Of a stretch of 64,000 nucleotides of DNA, positions 40,445 through 50,898 are shown piece after piece. The stretch is from Bog-756 sp963704585 (GTDB taxonomy: Bacteria > Actinomycetota > Acidimicrobiia > Acidimicrobiales > RAAP-2): assembly GCA_963704585.1 (NCBI GenBank), contig OY969919.1, forward strand, positions 1,178,001 through 1,242,000, written 5' to 3'. Position numbers and translations under genes: made by a program. Position 1 is the stretch's first letter; each line of letters opens with the position of its first letter. The notes beneath the pieces are model-generated. The model was not told where the DNA came from. It saw only the letters and a list, made by a program, of their open reading frames with translations, and made no database searches.

Positions 40445-43276
40445 ATGTTTGGCCGCTGCGTGGACCGAACGACCGACTCATCGCCGCACGGGCGACCCGC
40501 CCGGACGAGGAGCGTCCGTTCCACCGTCTGGCTCTCGACCCTGGTCGGCGCCGCGTTCGTCGCCGTCGTGCTGCTCGTCGCCCGCAGCCCGGTCCCCGAC
40601 TACCTCGTCGACGTCACGGCCGGCAACGCGGGCGGCGCCCAGGCCACGCCCCCCGCCGCGATCGTGACCAGCACCGACGTCACGCAGTGCCCGTGGCTCG
40701 AGTCGGCCATCGACCGGCACGAGTCGCCCGCCGCGCTCGCGGCGCTCGTGGTCGGCCGGATGACGCTCACCGAAAAGATCGGCGAGATCGTCCTCACCCG
40801 GGTCGGACCGTACGAGAACGCAGACGCGGGCGTCGCGCGCCTCTGCATCCCCTCGCTCACGCTGCAGGACGGACCGCAGGGGCTCGCGGCCGGTGCGACG
40901 CACGTGACGCAGCTCCCCGCGCCACTCGGGATCGCCGCCACGTTCGACCCCTCGGTCGCCAACGACTACGGCCAGGTGCTCGGAGAGGAGGCGAGCGGCC
41001 AGGGGTTCGACGTCGTGCAGGGACCGACCCTCAACGTGCTCCGGGTTCCCGAGACCGGACGCGCGTACGAGGGGTACGGCGAGGACCCACTGCTGGTCTC
41101 CGCGATGGGCGTGGCGGACATCCGGGGCATCCAGTCCGAGGGCGTCATGGCACAGGCCAAGCACTTCGCCGCCTACTCCCAGGAGACCGATCGCGGCGAG
41201 CTCGACGACGTGGTCCCGCCACAGGCGCTCAACGAGCTCTACCTGCCACCGTTCCTCGCCGCGGTGAGCCAAGCGCACGTTGCGTCGGTGATGTGCGCGT
41301 ACCCGCAGCTGAACGGCACCTTCCAGTGCCAGGACGGTCAGCTCCTCGGGCTCCTCGGCACCTGGGGCTTCGGGGGGTTCGTGCGCTCCGACCTCGGCGC
41401 GGTGCACGACCCGGTCGCGGCGCTCACCGCAGGCACCGACCTCATCAAGCCGGCCAGCCAGGCCAAGCTCATCAGGTTGGCCCGGGCCGGCCACCTGCCG
41501 GTCCGTGTCGTCGACACGGCGGTCCGCCAGGTGCTCGCCCAGATGTTCGCCTACGGCGTGGTCGGCCGCACGCCCGCCGGTGCTCCGGGCACGCCCGTCG
41601 ACACCGCCGCACACGCGGACTTCGCACTGCGCGCGGCCGAGCGGTCGGCGGTGCTGCTCAAGAACACGGGACCCGTCCTCCCGCTCGACGCCTCGCGCCT
41701 TCGCTCCCTCGCGGTGATCGGCGCCGACGCCAAGTCCGCGCCGGTGACGACCGGCTTCGGGAGCTCCCGCGTGCTCGCGCCCTTCACGTCCTCACCGCTC
41801 TCGGCGATCCGCCGGCGCGCCGGCGGCGGCGTCGCGGTGACGTACTCGGACGGCGGCTCGACCACCGCCCCGCTCCCGCCCGTTCCCTCGGCGTACCTCA
41901 CGCCCGCGTCGGGCTCCGGCCACGGCCTCACGCTCACACTGACCCAGACCGACGTCGACACCGGGCCGCAGTCGATCCAGACCGTCCAGCCAACCGTCGA
42001 CGTCGGGATCAGCCCCCACCCGGCGGGCCAGCTCCTCCCGACGCCGGGACCGCACGCGCCGCCGGTCGTGCCGGGGTCGGCCAATCTCGCGCGCGGGCCG
42101 CTCTCGCTCGGCCGCCGCGCGTTCGCGCAGGCGGTCGCCCCGTCCGAACGGTCCCGGATCGTGCTGCCCGCAGGGTGGTCGGACGTCTCCGCCGCGTGGA
42201 GCGGCACGCTCACCCCGCCCCGCAGCGGGCTCTACACCCTCTCGCTGCAGGGCTCGGGCGGCGCGAGCCTCACACTCGACGGCGCGACCGTGGTGTCCGA
42301 CACACTGAGCCACGCCGGAGGGCGGTGGTCCCAGACGGTCCCGCTCGTCGGCGGCCACTCCTACAAGGTGCGGCTCAGCTGGGAGCCCTTCGACTCGCTC
42401 ACCCCGTCCGGGGAGAACGCGACCACGGCCGGATCCTTCTCGCTCGGCTGGCAGTACGCGAGCGACGCGATCGACGCAGCCGCGGCGGCCGCGCGCCACG
42501 CACAGGTCGCGGTCGTGTTCGCTGGCGACTACAACGCCGAGGCATTCGACCGGCCGTCGCTCGCTCTCCCCAGCGACGAGAACGCGCTCATCGCGGCGGT
42601 GGCTGCCGCCAATCCGCGCACGGTCGTAGTGCTCAACACCGGCGGTCCCGTGCTCATGCCGTGGCTCCCGAAGGTGGCTGGCGTCGTCGAGGCCTGGTAT
42701 CCGGGCGAAGAGGACGGCGCGTCGATCTCGGCCCTCCTCTTCGGGGACGTCGACCCGTCCGGCCGGCTGCCGGTGACCTTCCCCACGTCGGACGCCGCGA
42801 CGGCGGTCTCCTCGCCGAGCCAGTGGCCGGGGGTGAACCTCACCGCCACCTACTCGGAGGGCCTGGACATCGGCTACCGGTACAACCATGCGACAGGCGT
42901 GCAGCCACTCTTCCCCTTCGGCTTCGGACTTGCCTACACCACCTTCGCGCTCTCGGGCCTGACCGCGACCACCTCGGCGGCGGGTGTCACTCTCAGCTTC
43001 GTGGTGTCCGACACGGGGACGAACCCGGGCGTGGCGGTGCCACAGGCCTACATCACGATGCCGTCCGCCGCGGGCCAGCCGCCCTCGCAGCTCGCCGCCT
43101 TCACGACGGTCGACCTCACGCCGGGCCAGTCGACGACCGTCGACCTCACGGTCCCGTCAAGCGCATTCCAGTCGTACGTCGGAAGCTCGTGGACGACGGT
43201 GCCGGGCACCTACACCCTGTCGGTCGGCCAGTCGTCCGCCGACCTCCCGCTGTCGGTGCCGGTCCAGGTGCCCTGA
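40445..43276 (+). CDS. Exported GH3 beta-glucosidase-like enzyme with PA14 and fn3-like domains
   Basis: The 943-residue protein has an N-terminal membrane/signal helix (LVGAAFVAVVLLVARSPV). GH3 N-domain motifs are TEKIGEIVLTR, LQDGPQGLA, GRAYEGYGEDPLLVSAMG, AKHFAAYSQETDRG and GFVRSDLGAVHD (nucleophile Asp316, SDL rather than SDW). The C-domain has RSAVLLKNTGPVLPLD, and AGDYNAEAFDRPSLALP in place of the more common xExxDR loop. A PA14 domain is inserted at ~575-680 (GTLTPPRSGLYTLSLQGSGG), and an fn3-like domain closes the protein. Extracellular cleavage of beta-glycosides is likely. The start is uncertain (ATG 40445 or GTG 40460). Confidence 0.85.
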   Translation: MFGRCVDRTTDSSPHGRPARTRSVRSTVWLSTLVGAAFVAVVLLVARSPVPDYLVDVTAGNAGGAQATPPAAIVTSTDVTQCPWLESAIDRHESPAALAALVVGRMTLTEKIGEIVLTRVGPYENADAGVARLCIPSLTLQDGPQGLAAGATHVTQLPAPLGIAATFDPSVANDYGQVLGEEASGQGFDVVQGPTLNVLRVPETGRAYEGYGEDPLLVSAMGVADIRGIQSEGVMAQAKHFAAYSQETDRGELDDVVPPQALNELYLPPFLAAVSQAHVASVMCAYPQLNGTFQCQDGQLLGLLGTWGFGGFVRSDLGAVHDPVAALTAGTDLIKPASQAKLIRLARAGHLPVRVVDTAVRQVLAQMFAYGVVGRTPAGAPGTPVDTAAHADFALRAAERSAVLLKNTGPVLPLDASRLRSLAVIGADAKSAPVTTGFGSSRVLAPFTSSPLSAIRRRAGGGVAVTYSDGGSTTAPLPPVPSAYLTPASGSGHGLTLTLTQTDVDTGPQSIQTVQPTVDVGISPHPAGQLLPTPGPHAPPVVPGSANLARGPLSLGRRAFAQAVAPSERSRIVLPAGWSDVSAAWSGTLTPPRSGLYTLSLQGSGGASLTLDGATVVSDTLSHAGGRWSQTVPLVGGHSYKVRLSWEPFDSLTPSGENATTAGSFSLGWQYASDAIDAAAAAARHAQVAVVFAGDYNAEAFDRPSLALPSDENALIAAVAAANPRTVVVLNTGGPVLMPWLPKVAGVVEAWYPGEEDGASISALLFGDVDPSGRLPVTFPTSDAATAVSSPSQWPGVNLTATYSEGLDIGYRYNHATGVQPLFPFGFGLAYTTFALSGLTATTSAAGVTLSFVVSDTGTNPGVAVPQAYITMPSAAGQPPSQLAAFTTVDLTPGQSTTVDLTVPSSAFQSYVGSSWTTVPGTYTLSVGQSSADLPLSVPVQVP

Positions 43277-43301
43277 GCCGCACCGGCCGGGACCCGGCAC
43301 G

Positions 43302-44975
43302 TCAGATCGGGTTCCCGTTCGAGCACCAGGCGTTGGCCGGCACGCCGTCACACGGGTTGGGCATGGACGGCAGCCCGCTCGGGAGCGGGTGCATGACCAC
43401 CCCGGTGTTCTGCGGATAGACCTGCCCGGCGGCGCACGCCGAGAACCCGGTGTCGCACAGGACCTGGCCGAGCAGCGCGCCGCCCGTATTGGCCGCGGTG
43501 GTCAGCGGTCCGCATGTCGGCTGCGTCTTCTCGAGGTCTGCCGGCACGCTCCCGTCCGGGGCGGTGTTGCCCGAGTAGCAGTTCTGCGGCTGGCCGCCGT
43601 TGAAGACGATCTGGCCGTAGTCGGCGTTCGTCGGGTTCCCGAACGAGCCGTTGTGGTTGAAGTGGTTGTTGAGCAGCGCGTTGCCCATCGGGTCGTAGAC
43701 GCAGCCGAGGCCCGAGACCTGCACCCCACCCGTCCCGGAGCACGACTGGTTGTACTCGGGCGTGTTGTTGTCGGGATACGGGACCATCAGGAAGCCCCAC
43801 GCGCCGTTGTTCGAGAACGTGTTGTCCATGACGGTGTCGTTGCGACCGCCCGAGAGCGTCATACCCGTGCCGGTCGGCCCGTTGCCCGCGTTGCCGGTCT
43901 CGGGCACGTCGGGATTGTTGTTGTCGTGCGAGTTGTTGTGCATGAAGACCCAGCAGGAGTGGGTGTGGGTGATCGGGCTGGTGCCGCCGTTCGGGCACGC
44001 GCCGTTCTGCGGCGCCGGCGGGTCGCCGTTGATCTGCGTGTTGGTGTCGAAGCCGTCCTTGTTGTTGTCGAACTGCGAGTTCTCCACGACGAGCGAGCCG
44101 CCCGAGTTGGTCCCCGAGTAGCCGAGGGCGCTGTACTCCATCCACGCGTGGTTGATCGTCATGCCGCAGACCTGCTTGCACGCGCCGACGTACATGCCCG
44201 AGTCGGAGAAGTTCGACGCGTAGATCTGGTTCCAGACGCCGGGCCCCTCCGAGTTGCCCGAGAAGATCCCGTACTGCGCCGCGGTGGACTGTCCCCCGTA
44301 GTAGGTGGAGGTCGCGGTCAGGTAGCTCCCCGAGTACCCGTGGAGGCCGATCTTGGCGCTGTCGGCTCCCCCGTTCCACCAGATCTCGTTGCCCGAGTCG
44401 CCGGAGCCGGCGAGGAAGTTGCAGGCCGTGAGGTTGTCGACGCTGACGTCGTTCGCCTTCCACACCACGATGCCGTTGCGACCGACGGTCTTGCCGTCCT
44501 GGCCGACCGCGCCGAAGTCCTGCTCGGCCGCGTCAGGGCTGCAGGCCGGCGCACCGGGCTTCGTCCCGTCCACGATGACCGACGAGCGGTCCATCCCCCG
44601 CAGGTGGATCCCCGAGGTCGTGACGAGCACGCCACCGGCGTACCCGTGCGCCGGATCGACCGATCCGCCGGTCTCGTCCGCGCGCTCGTGGTAGTCGCCG
44701 GGCGCGACGAGGATCCAGTCGCCGGACTTCGCCGCGTCGACGGCGGCCTGGATCGTCGAGTACTGACCGGCGTGCCCGTGGAAGGTCCCCACCAGCAGCA
44801 CCGTGCCCGTGGACGCGGGCGTCGAGGACGAGGAGCTGCACGCGGTGAGCACCCCACCGCCGAGCACGCACGCGGCGGCCACCAGCCCCAGCCGCCGGGG
44901 AGCGCACCGGCCCCATCGGATCCGCCCCGTTCCGTGCGCCGAACCGGCGCCGGCTGCTGCCCGGCCACTCGTCAC
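43302..44975 (-). CDS. Beta-helix lipoprotein (pectate-lyase-like fold)
   Basis: The 557-residue protein has a lipoprotein signal (LVAAACVLGGGVLTAC, then a Ser run). Its domain begins STIQAAVDAAKSGDWILVAPGDY, the usual opening of NosD/pectate_lyase_3 right-handed beta-helices. Rungs follow with GIHLRGMDRSSVIVDG, NGIVVWKANDVSVDNLTACN, NGGADSAKIGLHGYSGSYLT and many Asn-rich turns (HNNSHDNNN, FNHNGSFGNP). Several cysteines in the C-terminal half may form disulfides. It starts at GTG 44975 after GGGGAGA. A lyase active site was not identified, so it may bind rather than cut polysaccharide. Confidence 0.78.
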   Translation of the reverse strand: MTSGRAAAGAGSAHGTGRIRWGRCAPRRLGLVAAACVLGGGVLTACSSSSSTPASTGTVLLVGTFHGHAGQYSTIQAAVDAAKSGDWILVAPGDYHERADETGGSVDPAHGYAGGVLVTTSGIHLRGMDRSSVIVDGTKPGAPACSPDAAEQDFGAVGQDGKTVGRNGIVVWKANDVSVDNLTACNFLAGSGDSGNEIWWNGGADSAKIGLHGYSGSYLTATSTYYGGQSTAAQYGIFSGNSEGPGVWNQIYASNFSDSGMYVGACKQVCGMTINHAWMEYSALGYSGTNSGGSLVVENSQFDNNKDGFDTNTQINGDPPAPQNGACPNGGTSPITHTHSCWVFMHNNSHDNNNPDVPETGNAGNGPTGTGMTLSGGRNDTVMDNTFSNNGAWGFLMVPYPDNNTPEYNQSCSGTGGVQVSGLGCVYDPMGNALLNNHFNHNGSFGNPTNADYGQIVFNGGQPQNCYSGNTAPDGSVPADLEKTQPTCGPLTTAANTGGALLGQVLCDTGFSACAAGQVYPQNTGVVMHPLPSGLPSMPNPCDGVPANAWCSNGNPI

Positions 44976-45297
44976 GATGTCTCCCCTTCTCCCACCGGTC
45001 CACCCGCGCCGTTCGCATGTCGGCGCGTCCAGGGGACCGCGTGTCCGCGACGGATCGTAACAGGGCGTTCCCCGCGCCTCCCGGCCCGCGCACCGCCCGC
45101 ACGGGACCGGACCGGGCCTCGCCGGAGTGCACGGGGAGGGAGCCGCCGGACGGCGTGGGATAGGATCGTGCGGTCGTGTACCCGGGCGCTCCCGGGGCGT
45201 CCACCGCCGGTTCGGCCGGGCACGACGAGGGGCAGTGCGACCGCGTGCCATCGGCACCGGCCGCCCGTCCGCAGCCGGCGAGCATGAAGGAGCGACC
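44976..45297. other. Divergent region upstream of ahcY and the beta-helix lipoprotein
   Basis: This 322-base gap has no credible gene. TAGGAT at 45161-45166 is a plausible -10 for ahcY, without a clear -35, and would give a leader of about 125 bases. Within the leader GTGCC-ATC-GGCAC (near 45245-45257) is a small hairpin, and ACGAGGGGCAGTGC (near 45222-45235) only loosely resembles the SAH-riboswitch core. AAGGAG at 45287-45292 is the ahcY ribosome binding site. Confidence 0.4.
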
Positions 45298-46746
<1,449 letters not shown>

Positions 46747-46771
46747 TCGCTCCCCGCTGCTGACCGGGCCG

Positions 46772-47623
46772 GTGCCCGAGGACGCACTCGAGGCGACGCG
46801 CTACCAGGTCGCCGAGCGAGTCGCGACCATCACCTTGCACCGTCCGGAGCGGCTCAACGCCTGGACGGCGCAGATGAACGCCGAGTACCGCTCGCTGCTC
46901 CAGCGCGCCGTGGGCGATCCCGGCGTGCGGGTCATCGTGGTCACCGGCGCTGGCCGCGGCTTCTGCGCGGGTGCCGAGTCGGACGACCTCGCCGGCCACG
47001 CTGAGCGAGGCGCGTACGACCCCGGCACCGTCGGCGAGCTCGCCCGCCCGGGCTACGGGATCGATCCGGCCTTCGATGCCGAGCTCGCCTACCACTTCGG
47101 GATCCCGAAGCCGGTGCTCGCCGCGGTCAACGGGCCGGTGGCCGGCATCGGCTTCGCGCTCGCCTGCTACTGCGACCTGCGCTACGCCGCGGCCGGCGCG
47201 ACCTTCACCACCGCACACGGGCGGCTCGGTCTCCCCTGCGCTTTCGGGCTCGCCTGGCTCCTGCCGAAGCTGCTCGGGCTCCCCCGCGCCATGGACCTCA
47301 TCCTCTCGAGCCGCACCTTCACGTCCGAGGACGCGTTGGCGATGGGTCTCGTGACCGAGGTCTTCGGTCCCGGCGAGCTCGAAGCCGGCGTGGCGGAGCG
47401 CGCACGGACCCTCGCCACGACGGTCTCGCCGGCGTCGCTCGCCGCCTCCAAACGCCAGGTCTACGAGGCCTTCCACCAGAGCGCCGCCGAGTCGGTGCGG
47501 ACGGCCGAGGCCATGCTCAGCCCCATGATGGCCGGACCCGACTTCCGCGAAGGCGTGGCGGCCCTGCGCGAGCGGCGCCCTCCCGTCTTCGCCGACCCGT
47601 CCGCCGTCGAGCCGGGTCCGTAG
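46772..47623 (+). CDS. Enoyl-CoA hydratase/isomerase (crotonase) family protein
   Basis: The 283-residue protein has crotonase motifs: VATITLHRPERLNAWTAQMN, GAGRGFCAGAESDDLA (oxyanion hole), and AAVNGPVAGIGFALACYCDL. The region that holds catalytic Glu in hydratases reads FTTAHGRLGLPCAFGLAWLL. Neither Glu of the rat enzyme (144/164) is visible there, and related actinobacterial proteins have AEHG where this has CAFG. Hydratase activity is doubtful; isomerase, hydrolase or another CoA chemistry is possible. The GTG start at 46772 is 25 bases after ahcY. Confidence 0.8.
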   Translation: MPEDALEATRYQVAERVATITLHRPERLNAWTAQMNAEYRSLLQRAVGDPGVRVIVVTGAGRGFCAGAESDDLAGHAERGAYDPGTVGELARPGYGIDPAFDAELAYHFGIPKPVLAAVNGPVAGIGFALACYCDLRYAAAGATFTTAHGRLGLPCAFGLAWLLPKLLGLPRAMDLILSSRTFTSEDALAMGLVTEVFGPGELEAGVAERARTLATTVSPASLAASKRQVYEAFHQSAAESVRTAEAMLSPMMAGPDFREGVAALRERRPPVFADPSAVEPGP

Positions 47624-47759
47624 CACGCCGCCGGGACCCGACCCGCCGCAGAGCGCCGCCGGGCCGGAACGTGACGGCACATGAATGCACAGGACGGGCC
47701 CCACGGCGGCACTCGATCGGTCCGGCGTGCCGACCGGCGTGACCCTAGAGTTGGCTTCC

Positions 47760-48227
47760 ATGCGAGACGCCGTGACCGTCCACATGGAAGCCACGCCGGA
47801 GCAGGTCTGGGACCTGGTGAGCGATGTGACCAAGATTGGGCGGTACAGCCCCGAGACGTTCGAGGCGGAGTGGGTCGACGGCGCGACGGGTCCTGCGGTC
47901 GGCGCCAAGTTCCGCGGCCACGTGAAGCGCAACGGCTGGGGACCCGTCTACTGGACCACCTGCACGGTCGTGGATTGCGAGCCGGGTCGTGCGTTCGCGT
48001 TCGGCGTCGGCTCGAGCGACAAGCCACTCAACACGTGGCGGTACGTCCTGAGCCCCGCAGGCGACGGCACCGACGTGACGGAGTCCTTCGAGCTCGCCAA
48101 CACCGCCCTGTTGCGTCTCTACTGGGCGCTCCTCGGGTGGTCGCGCGGCAAGACCAACCGGAACGACATGCGGACCACCCTCGAGCGGATCAAGGCCGAG
48201 GTCGAGGAGGACGGCGTCAGCCGCTGA
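47760..48227 (+). CDS. SRPBCC family protein (polyketide cyclase/dehydrase-like)
   Basis: The 155-residue protein has the START-like fold: VTVHMEATPEQVWDLVSDVT, IGRYSPETFEAEWVDG, VGAKFRGHVKRNGWGPVYWT, AFAFGV, TWRYVLSPAGDGTDVTESFE and a C-terminal helix. Such actinobacterial proteins bind hydrophobic small molecules; the ligand is unknown. ATG at 47760 lies directly before the domain. Its 3' end overlaps the convergent MOSC gene by 11 bases. Confidence 0.85.
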   Translation: MRDAVTVHMEATPEQVWDLVSDVTKIGRYSPETFEAEWVDGATGPAVGAKFRGHVKRNGWGPVYWTTCTVVDCEPGRAFAFGVGSSDKPLNTWRYVLSPAGDGTDVTESFELANTALLRLYWALLGWSRGKTNRNDMRTTLERIKAEVEEDGVSR

Positions 48228-48774
48228 CCACCCGCACCGCGTCGTGCCGGGCGATGGTCCCCGGAGTGCGGACGCGCGCATTGCGACCGCGCAGGTTGAG
48301 CTCGATCCCTGCGCCGGTGTTCACGAACCGGAGTGCCTCCTTGCCGAAACGCGCGGCGAACTTCGCGCAGCCGCGGTGCGGCTTGGCGGTCACCTCGAGC
48401 ACCGCGTCGCCGATCGCGAGGAGCGTGCCCGCGGGGAGGTCGGCCTCGCCGAGACGCAGGTCGACGTAGAGCTGGTCGCCGGCGAGCGGCCAGCGCTCGA
48501 CGGGCCCGGCCACGAGTGCTGCGGCCCGGGCGTTCATGAGCGTGAGCTGCCCGTCGGGGTGGGCGCTCCCGTCCGGGGTCGACGAGCTGCCGCGGCTGCG
48601 CCAGCTGTCGCCGACGAGACCGACCTCCAGGTCGAGCACGCCCTCGTCGAGCACCCGACGCTCGTCGACGTCGGGCCGGCAGACGATGAGCTCCAGCGTG
48701 CCGACCCCTGGCGGGGAGCTCCGGACGTGCTCGAGGCCGGCTTCGAGGTCGTCGGTCGTGCGGTGGTCCATCAC
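48217..48774 (-). CDS. MOSC domain-containing protein
   Basis: The 185-residue protein matches the MOSC fold: GTLELIVCRPDVDERRVLDE, GDSWRSRG, LTLMNARAAALVAG, GDQLYVDLRLGEADLPAGTL, IGDAVLEVTAKPHRGCAKFA with the conserved Cys, and GRNARVRTPGTI. MOSC proteins transfer or carry sulfur (molybdenum cofactor sulfurase C-terminal type), or detoxify N-hydroxylated compounds when paired with a redox partner. None is adjacent, though a molybdoenzyme lies at 51636-52373. Confidence 0.88.
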   Translation of the reverse strand: MMDHRTTDDLEAGLEHVRSSPPGVGTLELIVCRPDVDERRVLDEGVLDLEVGLVGDSWRSRGSSSTPDGSAHPDGQLTLMNARAAALVAGPVERWPLAGDQLYVDLRLGEADLPAGTLLAIGDAVLEVTAKPHRGCAKFAARFGKEALRFVNTGAGIELNLRGRNARVRTPGTIARHDAVRVVSG

Positions 48775-48803
48775 CCCATTCTCGCCGCGTCTCGCCGCCG
48801 TCG

Positions 48804-49673
48804 CTACGAGACGAGCGGGCGGACCTCGTCTTCGAGGAAGGCGACGACCGCGTCGGAGAAGACGTCGTTGCGGTCCCCGGCGATCATGTGGGCGGCGCCT
48901 GCGACGTCCACGACGTTCGCCCCGGGGATCCTCGACAGGAGGTCGTCGACGCCCTCCTGGGTCACCACGTCGCTCAGCAGGCCGCGCACCAGCAGGGTGG
49001 GGACGGCGATGTTGGCCAACGCCACGTCGAGCAGCCCGACGAGGTGGTCGGGGACGACCTCGGTCCGGCCGTGGTTGATCACGCCGGGATCCCAGTGCCA
49101 GTACCAGCGGCCGTCACGCTCCCGGAGGACCTTGCGGAGACCGTCGGGGTTCACCTGTCGCCGACGCTGGGGGGTGTATGCCGCGATCGCCTGCGCCGCC
49201 TCGTCGAGCGAGTCGAAGCCGTCGATCCCCGAGCGCATGAAGCGCGTGATCCGCTGGATCCCCTCGGGATTCGTCTTGGGCGTGATGTCGACGAGCACGA
49301 GCCCGCTCGAGACCGTCCGGTCGCTCGTCCCCTCGGCGAGCATCGCGGCCATGCCGCCGAGCGACGCGCCCACCAGCACGGGCGGGCGGCCGAGCGCGTC
49401 GACCACCGCGATGCAGTCGGCGCAGAACGCAGTGAAGGAGTAGTCGCCGTTCGGCGCCCACTGGCTGTCACCGTGCCCGCGCAGATCGAGGGCGACCGTT
49501 CGCCACCCGTCCGCGGCGACGCGCTCGGCCGTGGAACCCCAGGCGTGCCGGGTCTGACCGCCGCCGTGCATGAAGAGCACCGGCCACGCGTCGGCCGCGC
49601 CGCGCACGTCGGCGACGAGCTGCACGCCTTCGAAGCCGGTGAAGGTCGTCCGTTCGACATCCATCGGCACCAT
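48804..49673 (-). CDS. Alpha/beta hydrolase
   Basis: The 289-residue protein has PVLFMHGGGQTRHAWGS (oxyanion HGGG), VALDLRGHGDSQWAPNGDYS, nucleophile Ser in LVGASLGGMAAMLA, PTLLVRGLLSDVV with the acid Asp, and AGAAHMIAGDRNDVF with the catalytic His. It resembles epoxide hydrolase or peroxidase-type hydrolases; the substrate is unknown. The start may be ATG 49673 or 49664; neither has a clear ribosome binding site. Confidence 0.88.
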   Translation of the reverse strand: MVPMDVERTTFTGFEGVQLVADVRGAADAWPVLFMHGGGQTRHAWGSTAERVAADGWRTVALDLRGHGDSQWAPNGDYSFTAFCADCIAVVDALGRPPVLVGASLGGMAAMLAEGTSDRTVSSGLVLVDITPKTNPEGIQRITRFMRSGIDGFDSLDEAAQAIAAYTPQRRRQVNPDGLRKVLRERDGRWYWHWDPGVINHGRTEVVPDHLVGLLDVALANIAVPTLLVRGLLSDVVTQEGVDDLLSRIPGANVVDVAGAAHMIAGDRNDVFSDAVVAFLEDEVRPLVS

Positions 49674-49763
49674 CGTCACACAGGTGGCCGGACCTGCAGC
49701 ATTCCGGGCACCCCAACCCGGCCCACGACCCGATGCGGGACCGTGGCCGGTACCCTCGGACGG

Positions 49764-50156
49764 GTGACCAGCTCCACCGGTCCGCTGCTCGTCTACGACG
49801 GCGACTGCGGCTTCTGCACGGCGTCGGCGGCGTGGATCTCGCGGCGGTGGTCGGACGGGACGCCCGCGGCGGCCGTCCCGTCGCAGGCGCTCGACGAAGG
49901 GGACCTCGTGCGACTCGGTCTCTCGGGTGACGACGTCGCGCGGTCGGCCTGGTGGGTCGAGGGGGACCGTCGCCTGGGTGGGCATCGGGCGGTCGCCGCC
50001 GCCCTCGCCGCGGCCGACGGCTGGTGGAGCGTCGCCGGGCGCCTGCTCGCCGTCCCACCGCTGTCGTGGCCCGGCGCAGTCGCGTACCGGATCGTCGCGC
50101 GGTACCGCCACCGCCTTCCGGGGGCGACCCCGAGCTGCTCGGCCACCCCCAGCTGA
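49764..50156 (+). CDS. DCC (DUF393) thiol-disulfide oxidoreductase family protein
   Basis: The 130-residue protein begins STGPLLVYDGDCGFCTASAA, holding the family's DxxCxxC signature, followed by a typical second half (SAWWVEGDRRLGGHRAVAAA; PLSWPGAVAYRIVARYRHRL). DCC proteins have a thioredoxin-like fold and predicted disulfide chemistry; targets are unknown. The start is the GTG at 49764. Confidence 0.88.
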   Translation: MTSSTGPLLVYDGDCGFCTASAAWISRRWSDGTPAAAVPSQALDEGDLVRLGLSGDDVARSAWWVEGDRRLGGHRAVAAALAAADGWWSVAGRLLAVPPLSWPGAVAYRIVARYRHRLPGATPSCSATPS

Positions 50157-50173
50157 GCGCCCGGCGGCCGCCG

Positions 50174-50668
50174 TCAGTCGCCGAAGCAGATGTCGAGGCG
50201 GACCGACATCGACCCGAGGATCGAGACCCCGTGCCGCCCGCCGTTGGTCGACCACTCGGTCACGACGACACCGTGGCCGCTGCGTGTCCCCGGCGGTGCG
50301 AGCCCCTTCGCGATCGCCGACGGCAGGAAGCCGACGCGGAAGCCGCCGCCGATGACCGCCAGCGCGTCACGGTCGGTGGGGTTGCCCGGCTCGGGTTTGA
50401 TCTGGATCCGGCTCCCCGCGCCGAAGTGACGGAGCGGGATCACGTCGTCGTGGAAGTCGACGCCGTCGACCCGCGTGAAGAAGACGCCCGGCAGGACCGG
50501 GGTGAGCTCGTCCTCGCTGAGCTCGACCGTGCACTCCCGGTCGAGGTACGGCCGGTAACCGATACCGACCAGCTCGCCGTCCGGGCCCTCGATCGAGACC
50601 TGCCACGGCGCCAGGAAGACCGCGAGGCTCACCTCATCGTTCGCGCGACGCCGCAGGCTGCCGGTCAC
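50174..50668 (-). CDS. HIRAN domain protein
   Basis: The 164-residue protein has a HIRAN-like domain in its C-terminal two thirds: VFFTRVDGVDFHDDVIPLRH, SRIQIKPEPGNPTDRDALAV and FRVGFLPSAIAKGLA. HIRAN domains in SWI2/SNF2 helicases bind 3' DNA ends or damaged DNA, but small stand-alone forms occur in bacteria without known role. GGGAGG lies before the GTG at 50668; a longer frame upstream has no coding character. Confidence 0.65.
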   Translation of the reverse strand: MTGSLRRRANDEVSLAVFLAPWQVSIEGPDGELVGIGYRPYLDRECTVELSEDELTPVLPGVFFTRVDGVDFHDDVIPLRHFGAGSRIQIKPEPGNPTDRDALAVIGGGFRVGFLPSAIAKGLAPPGTRSGHGVVVTEWSTNGGRHGVSILGSMSVRLDICFGD

Positions 50669-50898
50669 CGCGGCCGACCTCCCGCCGTGCGGGTCGTTCG
50701 GGACTCCTGTCGGCGCATCCTCTCTCCTGGTCTCCGTGCTCCGTCGCTCAACCCGATGCCGGTCGTCCCCGCCGGCAGGACGCCGTCGTCCACGGGCTCG
50801 ACTGCGGGGCCGGGCCAGGAGCCTGCCTCTCACCGGGCCCGGCACCAATTGCATCGACCGCTGCGGGTCCGAGCTTGAGGAGCGCGCGGCAACGTCCG

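Noticed and set aside
45173..45297. Possible SAH riboswitch upstream of ahcY
   Set aside because: ACGAGGGGCAGTGC only partly matches the conserved GAGGAGCGCUGC core, and the required downstream AGGCUCG partner is absent. A covariance-model search would be decisive.
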